NCBI GenBank assembly: GCA_934133155.1
Contig: CAKPAT010000015.1
Coordinates: forward strand, 1-17,721
Source of the DNA: an uncultured Bacilli bacterium
GTDB lineage: Bacteria; Bacillota_I; Bacilli_A; RF39; UBA660
Length of the DNA: 17,721 nt
Direction: 5' to 3'
Positions 13,463-17,721 of this stretch are shown in pieces; within the stretch, counting starts at the first letter, position 1, and each line of letters begins with the position of its first letter. The notes beneath the pieces were generated by a model. It made no database searches. It worked only from the letters and a program-made list of their open reading frames with translations, and was not told the DNA's origin. Position numbers and translations under genes: made by a program.

Positions 13463-14686
13463 ATGCGCATTGGAATATTTACAGAAACATATACCCCATA
13501 TATCAGTGGTCTAGTAACCAGTGAGCTTATGCTTAAAAAAGCTTTAGAAAAAAAAGGTCACGAAGTCTACGTTGTCACCGCCAACCTCGAGCATTACCAA
13601 TATGACTATGACGAAAACGAAAAAGTCCTAAGAATTCCAGGAATAAAAACCGGGATATATGACTCACGACTTACAAGTATTTACCCTGTAAAAGCTGTAA
13701 ACATAATAAAAGATTGGCACCTAGATGTTATACATAGTCAAACAGAATTTGCCATTGGCACATTTGCTAGATTATTTGCTAAACAATATAATATACCAGT
13801 CGTGCACACATATCACACCATGTACGAAGATTATGTTCACTACATAACAAAAGGACACTTTGATAAATCAAGTAAAAAACTACTAGAATACCTAACAAAA
13901 TTTTACTGCGATAAAACAATAACCGAACTAATCGTTCCAACAAAAAAAGCCTACGACTTATTTAAAAAGAAATATAACGTTCAAAGAAATATCCATATAA
14001 TACCAACCGGCATAGAAGTAGATAGATTTTATAAAGAAAATATTGATACAAAAAAAGTATCCGAACTTCAAAAAAAATATAGTTTATCAAAAAAAGACTT
14101 TGTCATGATATTTGTTGGAAGAATAGCCGAAGAAAAAAATATTCCATTTTTAATAAACCTCATATCTGAAATAAACAAACCAAACATTAAACTATTAATA
14201 ATAGGGGATGGACCAGATAAAGAAAATTATGAAAAACTAAGTAAAGAAAAAAATAGCGAAAAAAACATTATTTTCACAGGTAAAGTTCCATGGGACGAAG
14301 TGCCAATATATTATCAATTAGGAAGTATATTTATATCTGCCTCAAAAAGTGAAACCCAAGGTCTAACAATACTTGAAGCTATGTCCGCATCACTTCCAAG
14401 TTTATGCATAAAAGATGAAAGTTTCGAAGGAACAGTCATTGATGATTTAAATGGATATTTATTTGAAAATGAAAAAGAAGCTAAAGAAATAATCTTAAAA
14501 ATTGCAAATGATAAAAAATTACTTCAAAACCTAAGTATAGGAGCAAGAAACAGTGCTGATAAACACTCCTCAAAATACTTCGCCGAAAAGGTTTTAGACG
14601 TTTATAAATTAGCCTTAAAAAATAAAAAGCCAAGTTTCAAAGAAAAAATAGCAAAATTCTTTAGAGGTGCAAAATGGAAAAACTAA
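13463..14686 (+). CDS. GT4 glycosyltransferase, probable 1,2-diacylglycerol 3-glucosyltransferase
   Basis: The 407-residue GT-B enzyme has an N-terminal Rossmann domain (T-E-T-Y-x-P-x-x-S-G), H-T-Y-H-T-M near 115-120, a second domain starting at F-V-G-R-I-A-E-E-K-N, G-D-G-P, and the EX7E donor site E297 to E305. It closely resembles the monoglucosyl-diacylglycerol synthases of Acholeplasma and streptococci, which add glucose from UDP-glucose to diacylglycerol at the cytoplasmic face. The basic C-terminal tail (N-K-K-P-S-F-K-E-K onward) could help membrane binding. The product would be a main membrane glycolipid or the anchor for lipoteichoic acid. ATG at 13463 follows AGGAAGTGAG. It overlaps tpiA by 13 bases. 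The acceptor is inferred from similarity; other GT4 substrates are possible. Confidence 0.8.
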   Translation: MRIGIFTETYTPYISGLVTSELMLKKALEKKGHEVYVVTANLEHYQYDYDENEKVLRIPGIKTGIYDSRLTSIYPVKAVNIIKDWHLDVIHSQTEFAIGTFARLFAKQYNIPVVHTYHTMYEDYVHYITKGHFDKSSKKLLEYLTKFYCDKTITELIVPTKKAYDLFKKKYNVQRNIHIIPTGIEVDRFYKENIDTKKVSELQKKYSLSKKDFVMIFVGRIAEEKNIPFLINLISEINKPNIKLLIIGDGPDKENYEKLSKEKNSEKNIIFTGKVPWDEVPIYYQLGSIFISASKSETQGLTILEAMSASLPSLCIKDESFEGTVIDDLNGYLFENEKEAKEIILKIANDKKLLQNLSIGARNSADKHSSKYFAEKVLDVYKLALKNKKPSFKEKIAKFFRGAKWKN

Positions 14687-15318
14687 TCATTGCTAACCAC
14701 AAAATGAATATCACAAACAAAAATCAAGTAGAAAAATACATAAAAGAGTTAAGCGAATATAAAAAAGACTTAATAATACTTCCGTCAATAATTTACCTAG
14801 AAAAATTTATTCAAAATGGGTTTATTTGTGGCGTGCAAGACATATCAAAATACAAAAGTGGTGCCTATACCGGTGAAACATCAGTAAAACAAATTAAAGA
14901 TATAGGTGCAAAATACGTTTTAATAGGTCACCTAGAAAGAAGAAAATATCTCAAAGAAAAACCTAAAACCTTAAAACAAAAAATAAATTTAGCCAAAAAA
15001 AACGAACTAGAAGTAATTTACTGCGTGACCGGTAAAAACATAAATGAAGAACTAAAAATATTACATGATTTAAAAGAAGTCATTATCGCCTTTGAACCCG
15101 AAAGTTCCATTGGCAGGGAAGCTAAACCAAATGAAGTAGAAAAGAAAATAAAACAAATAAAAAAAATCTATCAAGGAAAAGTACTATATGGTGGTGGCAT
15201 AAACGAAAATAACATAGAAAAATTAAATCAAATAAAACAGTTAGATGGTTTCCTTATTGGAAAAACATCTATAAACCCTGAAGTATTAAAGAAAATTATA
15301 GAAGTTAGTAAAAGCTAG
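14674..15318 (+). CDS. tpiA: Short, divergent triosephosphate isomerase
   Basis: The 214-residue protein is clearly shorter than the usual 250. It keeps the catalytic set: N8 and K10 in A-N-H-K-M-N, H86 in I-G-H-L-E-R-R and E141 in A-F-E-P. G-A-Y-T-G-E is also present. Two conserved features have changed: the serine after the catalytic His (GHSERR) is Leu87, and loop 6 after E141 lacks the usual P-V-W-A-I-G-T-G, reading P-E-S-S-I-G-R-E. The phosphate-binding end is Y-G-G-G-I and L-I-G-K-T-S. It should interconvert dihydroxyacetone phosphate and glyceraldehyde-3-phosphate, fitting gapA and pgk nearby. ATG at 14674 follows GAGGTG and lies inside the end of the glucosyltransferase gene. It is last in the cluster. 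A changed substrate is possible but less likely. Confidence 0.85.
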   Translation: MEKLIIANHKMNITNKNQVEKYIKELSEYKKDLIILPSIIYLEKFIQNGFICGVQDISKYKSGAYTGETSVKQIKDIGAKYVLIGHLERRKYLKEKPKTLKQKINLAKKNELEVIYCVTGKNINEELKILHDLKEVIIAFEPESSIGREAKPNEVEKKIKQIKKIYQGKVLYGGGINENNIEKLNQIKQLDGFLIGKTSINPEVLKKIIEVSKS

Positions 15319-15327
15319 CTTCTTTTT
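15300..15327 (+). terminator. Terminator of tpiA, enclosing its stop codon
   Basis: AGAAGTTAG (15300-15308) and CTAGCTTCT (15315-15323) pair over 9 bp with one G-U pair and a 6-nt loop, then a T-run to 15327. The TAG stop (15316-15318) is in the 3' arm. Confidence 0.7.
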
Positions 15328-15339
15328 GTTTAAAAATCG

Positions 15340-15349
15340 TTCGACAAAA
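15340..15349 (-). promoter_or_regulatory. 0A box (Spo0A binding site) upstream of spo0A
   Basis: The minus strand reads TTTTGTCGAA, containing the full 0A box TGTCGAA known from Bacillus and Clostridia. It lies 17 bases upstream of the putative -35 of spo0A, a position suited to activation, so spo0A probably controls its own transcription. Confidence 0.6.
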
Positions 15350-15366
15350 CTAGCTAAAAAACACCC

Positions 15367-15395
15367 TTTAAAAGGACGTAAAGATTTTGTATAAT
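15367..15395 (+). promoter_or_regulatory. Promoter of spo0A
   Basis: A perfect TATAAT (15390-15395) has TTTAAA (15367-15372) 17 bases upstream. AAAGGACGT nearby (15372-15380) loosely resembles a sigma-H -35, but no matching sigma-H -10 follows, so a sigma-A promoter is the better reading. Confidence 0.5.
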
Positions 15396-15418
15396 TTGTA
15401 ACGTAAAGGAGAATAAAA

Positions 15419-16180
15419 ATGGAAAAAATAAAAATATTAATGATTGATGATAATACAAATTTAATAAAAATGGTTAAAGAATACTTTAGTACTAATTCAA
15501 AAATACAAATAAATTTAACCGCCAGTAATGGAGAAGAAGGAATTAACGTTTTAGAAAAAAATATAGAAAATGTAGACTTAATTTTACTAGATTTAATCAT
15601 GCCTAAAAAAGATGGTATATATGTTTTAAATGAAATGAAGAAAAGAAAAATAAACAAAAAAGTAATCGTCGCCACCAGTTACAATGCTGCCGATGTTATA
15701 AGAGAAGTATCTGAATTTGGCGTAAATTACTACATTTTAAAACCATTTGAATTAACTGATTTAGAAAAAAGAATTTACAGCATAATGGAGAAGAAAGATA
15801 ATCAAAATATTGATTTATATACCAGTAACCTGCAAGTATCTATCACTAAAATGCTTCATGAACTAGGCATACCATCGCACATAAAAGGCTACCAATACAT
15901 CAGAAAAGCCATAGAAATGATTTTTGACGACCCAGGAATAATCGGTGGCATCACCAAAGAATTATACCCAACATTAGCCGGTAAATTTCAAACAACCACA
16001 TCAAGAGTAGAAAGAGCCATAAGACATGCCATAGAAGTTAGCTGGAATAGAGGTAACATCGACTTCATGGAAGAACTATTTGGTTACAGTGTTGACATTG
16101 ATAAAGCAAAACCAACAAACTCCGAATTTATGGTAACCGTCGCTGATAAATTAAGATTAGACTTTCATAAAGTTGGATAA
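15419..16180 (+). CDS. spo0A: Sporulation master regulator Spo0A
   Basis: The 253-residue protein has an N-terminal receiver domain with the acidic pair D10-D11, phospho-acceptor D58 in L-L-D-L-I-M-P, switch T86 and K108. After a linker comes the Spo0A-specific DNA-binding domain, with the family's most conserved stretches: [30 protein letters not shown] and K-P-T-N-S-E-F. Phosphorylated Spo0A dimerises and binds 0A boxes to start sporulation. The recognition helix region is intact, so this is not a decayed remnant. ATG at 15419 follows AAAGGAGAA. It stands alone between a terminator and the two-gene prepilin unit; Bacillus relatives usually have spoIVB upstream of spo0A, which is not the case here. 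Confidence 0.97.
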   Translation: MEKIKILMIDDNTNLIKMVKEYFSTNSKIQINLTASNGEEGINVLEKNIENVDLILLDLIMPKKDGIYVLNEMKKRKINKKVIVATSYNAADVIREVSEFGVNYYILKPFELTDLEKRIYSIMEKKDNQNIDLYTSNLQVSITKMLHELGIPSHIKGYQYIRKAIEMIFDDPGIIGGITKELYPTLAGKFQTTTSRVERAIRHAIEVSWNRGNIDFMEELFGYSVDIDKAKPTNSEFMVTVADKLRLDFHKVG

Positions 16181-16185
16181 CGTTC

Positions 16186-16214
16186 TTGAATAAATAAAAT
16201 CATCATGCTATACT
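16186..16214 (+). promoter_or_regulatory. Promoter of the two-gene prepilin unit
   Basis: TTGAAT (16186-16191) and an extended -10 TGC plus TATACT (16209-16214) are 17 bases apart, one of the best promoters in the window. It shows that the first prepilin starts at 16232 and not at the in-frame ATG at 16205, which lies within the promoter. Confidence 0.65.
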
Positions 16215-16231
16215 TAAGGCAGGGTGATAAA

Positions 16232-16636
16232 ATGAAAAATAAAAACGCATTTACATTTATCGAGCTACTTGGTGTAATCGTTATTCTAGCAATTATCGCA
16301 TTAATCGCTTTTCCAACTATTATAAATTTACTTGGAAGCAAAGAAGAAGTCAAAAATGAAGGTATTCAAAATTTATTAATAGCTGCCGCTGGGCAATATG
16401 TAAATGACCACGTTAATGATTTTCCTAAACAGCTCACAAACAAAACTGAAATCAAAAGTTATGGTGAAACAGGTAATTTAACCGCAGATTTCCTTATAAA
16501 AAATGGTTATATCAGCACAACCGAGATAAACGAAAAGAAAAACTGCAAATTTTTAAACGACTATATCAAAGTTACCAGCAACTCTAAAAAATATTTTTAC
16601 GAGTACACTGAAGTAAAAGAAGGTGACTGCAAATGA
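16232..16636 (+). CDS. Type IV pilin-like (prepilin) protein with Ala at -1
   Basis: The 134-residue protein starts with a class III signal, M-K-N-K-N-A then F-T-F-I-E-L-L. The residue before the cut is Ala6 and not the usual Gly, which prepilin peptidases tolerate. A hydrophobic helix runs to about residue 30. The globular part has two cysteines, in K-N-C-K-F and in the final G-D-C-K, about 40 residues apart, able to form a disulfide loop at the C-terminus as in many type IV pilins. ATG at 16232 follows AGGGTGAT. The stop overlaps the start of the next prepilin gene (ATGA), so the two are translated together and may form a heteromeric pilus or pseudopilus tip. Confidence 0.87.
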   Translation: MKNKNAFTFIELLGVIVILAIIALIAFPTIINLLGSKEEVKNEGIQNLLIAAAGQYVNDHVNDFPKQLTNKTEIKSYGETGNLTADFLIKNGYISTTEINEKKNCKFLNDYIKVTSNSKKYFYEYTEVKEGDCK

Positions 16637-17076
16637 AAAAAGGATTTACATTAATTGAATTACTCGCCGTAATCGTCATATTAGCAATCATAGCCGCTAT
16701 AACCATACCAATCGTTATAACAAGTATCACAAACGCCCGCAAAAGCACATTTGAGACAGACGCCAAAAGTTTAATGCTTGCTGCCGAAAACTATTATAGT
16801 GCATCCCACCTATCAGAAAATATAAAACTTCCGATAACTGTTACCTACGAAAACCAAAAAGAAACCACAACATATAATGGAACTGAAATAGAAACAGGCC
16901 TTGATTATACTGGGAAAAACCCTGATAGTGGGAATATAAAAATAAGTGCCAAAGGTGAAATCGAAATAAATGTATATAATAAAAATTTAAGAATATGTGC
17001 CATAAAAAATAAAAAAGATAAAACAGTAAAAATAAAAGAAATGGAAGAAGAAGAATGCCTAAAAGCTTTAAGTTAA
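16633..17076 (+). CDS. Type IV pilin-like (prepilin) protein
   Basis: The 147-residue protein has a textbook class III signal, M-K-K-G then F-T-L-I-E-L-L-A, and a hydrophobic helix to about residue 30, like ComGC and major type IV pilins. The rest is predicted beta-rich, with two cysteines near the end (R-I-C-A-I and E-E-C-L) that could pair. It overlaps the upstream prepilin gene by 4 bases and uses AGGTGACTG within that gene as ribosome site. It could be a structural pilin, a DNA-uptake pseudopilin or an adhesive pilin; assembly genes are outside the window, so the system cannot be told. Confidence 0.9.
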   Translation: MKKGFTLIELLAVIVILAIIAAITIPIVITSITNARKSTFETDAKSLMLAAENYYSASHLSENIKLPITVTYENQKETTTYNGTEIETGLDYTGKNPDSGNIKISAKGEIEINVYNKNLRICAIKNKKDKTVKIKEMEEEECLKALS

Positions 17077-17094
17077 TACTTGAAGTTTTTTTTT
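17066..17094 (+). terminator. Terminator of the prepilin unit, overlapping the stop codon
   Basis: CTTTAAGT (17066-17073) and ACTTGAAG (17078-17085) form an 8-bp stem with one G-U pair and a 4-nt loop, followed by nine T. The TAA stop (17074-17076) is in the loop. Confidence 0.75.
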
Positions 17095-17132
17095 AATATA
17101 ACAGGAAAGTTATAAAAAGTTTTAAATAGTTG

Positions 17133-17161
17133 TTGCAAACATTTGTTTTATATGATATACT
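17133..17161 (+). promoter_or_regulatory. Promoter of tnpB
   Basis: TTGCAA (17133-17138) and TATACT (17156-17161) are 17 bases apart, 25 bases before the start codon. Confidence 0.5.
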
Positions 17162-17186
17162 TACTTTAATGAATTGGGGTGGTCAT

Positions 17187-17721
17187 ATGAAGATACTTAA
17201 AGGATATATTTTTAGGCTTTATCCAAATGTAGAGCAAAAAACTTTAATAAATAAAACCATCGGTTCTTCTAGACTTATTCATAATATCTTTGGTTCTTCT
17301 AGACTTATTTATAATATCTTTTTAAGAGATAGAATTGATACTTATAATAATACCAAAAAAGGTAAATCTGCTTATGATCAGGATGTCATGATACCAAGTT
17401 TACTTGTGAAATATCCATTTTTAAAAGAGGTTGATAGCTGCTCTCTTAGAAATGCTTCTAATGATTTAGAATGTGCTTATGCCCATTTCTTTAAACAAGG
17501 TGGTTTTCCTAAATTTAAAGCTAAAGGTGTTAAAGATAGTTACAAGACTAATAATAATATAAGTACATATAAGGGAAAAACTTACCATTCAATAGAGTTA
17601 GACTTAGAGAAAATGTTGATTAAATTACCTAAATTAAAATGGGTAAAAATAAAAGGATATAGAAATAAAGAAAGTATAAACGGTAGAATTAAAAGTGCAG
17701 TTATTAGAAAAGACGCTGGAA
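17187..17721 (+). CDS. tnpB: IS200/IS605-type TnpB (OrfB) RNA-guided nuclease, 5' part
   Basis: The reading frame is open from ATG 17187 (ribosome site GGGGTGG) to the window end, 178 residues. The N-terminus M-K-I-L-K-G-Y-x-F-R-L-Y-P-N-x-x-Q is typical of TnpB, as are G-F-P-K-F-K-A-K and the following beta-rich wedge region. The RuvC catalytic residues and zinc finger lie beyond the end. TnpB is the omega-RNA-guided nuclease carried by IS605-family and related elements. No tnpA is upstream. Residues 26-35 are repeated directly (G-S-S-R-L-I-H-N-I-F, then G-S-S-R-L-I-Y-N-I-F), which normal TnpB sequences do not show; the frame stays open but the fold may suffer. Whether the gene is complete cannot be seen. 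Confidence 0.85.
   Translation, partial: MKILKGYIFRLYPNVEQKTLINKTIGSSRLIHNIFGSSRLIYNIFLRDRIDTYNNTKKGKSAYDQDVMIPSLLVKYPFLKEVDSCSLRNASNDLECAYAHFFKQGGFPKFKAKGVKDSYKTNNNISTYKGKTYHSIELDLEKMLIKLPKLKWVKIKGYRNKESINGRIKSAVIRKDAG
17187..17721 (+). mobile_element. Part of an IS200/IS605-like element (right side cut by window end)
   Basis: The only recognisable component is tnpB. The left end is not defined: IS605-family ends are subterminal hairpins without terminal inverted repeats, and no convincing one can be separated from the prepilin terminator just upstream. The element may be a tnpB-only copy. Confidence 0.5.
17262..17321 (+). repeat. 30-bp in-frame tandem duplication inside tnpB
   Basis: Units 17262-17291 and 17292-17321 differ at a single base (C or T at the tenth codon position group). 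The duplication adds ten residues and keeps the frame. Confidence 0.9.

Noticed and set aside
2461..16636. Recoding of UGA as tryptophan (Mollicutes code)
   Set aside because: Several conserved genes end at TGA with normal C-termini, and tryptophans are encoded by TGG.
17097..17114. TATAAC and GTTATA arms like those of the inversion sites
   Set aside because: The spacer is 6 and not 5 bases, there is no partner site in the window and no flanking surface gene; AT-rich chance match most likely.
1..17721. CRISPR arrays, tRNA or rRNA genes, riboswitches such as T-boxes
   Set aside because: No spaced direct repeats of array type, no cloverleaf with conserved T-loop sequence, and no T-box or similar motif was seen; the intergenic gaps are mostly too short.

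Overview
This is an AT-rich, coding-dense stretch of a low-GC Gram-positive chromosome. It carries ezrA, spo0A and an alpha/beta-type small acid-soluble spore protein (SASP) gene, which points to an endospore-forming (or sporulation-derived) member of the Bacilli. The very high A+T, short intergenic gaps, a Mollicutes-type diacylglycerol glucosyltransferase and BspA/LamG surface proteins suggest one of the uncultured, Mollicutes-related gut lineages; that placement is inference. UGA is used as a normal stop (DUF4143 ATPase, first prepilin, pgk, the flippase-like gene and second prepilin all end in TGA at expected lengths), so this is not the Mycoplasma code. The neighbourhood rpsD / ezrA / thiI / ssp recalls the same cluster in Bacillus subtilis.

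Left region (1-2347). The first codons of a leftward gene, probably rpsD, lie at the edge behind an SD-sequestering leader. Then come two surface-protein genes (LamG-like, and BspA-type leucine-rich repeats) with near-identical TasA-like secretion signals. Each is preceded by a 128-bp segment bounded by inverted repeats and holding a good promoter that points away from the gene. The 5-nt core of the repeats matches between the two ends of one segment but differs between the segments. This is the signature of two independent invertible promoter switches (invertons), both captured in the OFF orientation. It is the most interesting feature of the window.

Middle (2348-9811). An AAA/DUF4143 ATPase sits behind a promoter built on three 23-bp tandem repeats. 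It is followed by ezrA (division), thiI (tRNA 4-thiouridine), an ssp gene with a plausible forespore sigma-G promoter, a convergent unknown 107-residue protein, clpP on the minus strand, and a TGS-domain nucleoside kinase.

Right (9812-17721). The nucleoside kinase gene runs into gapA. After a terminator comes a compact cluster: prepilin, pgk, a YbhN/LPG-synthase-like membrane protein, a GT4 diacylglycerol glucosyltransferase and a short divergent tpiA, with overlapping or nearly abutting genes. Lower glycolysis is thus interleaved with a pilin gene and membrane-lipid genes. spo0A follows, with a perfect 0A box upstream, then two translationally coupled prepilin genes and the 5' part of an IS200/IS605-type tnpB containing a 30-bp in-frame duplication, cut by the window end. 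Most terminator hairpins in the window enclose the stop codon of the gene they terminate. No tRNA, rRNA or CRISPR array was seen.
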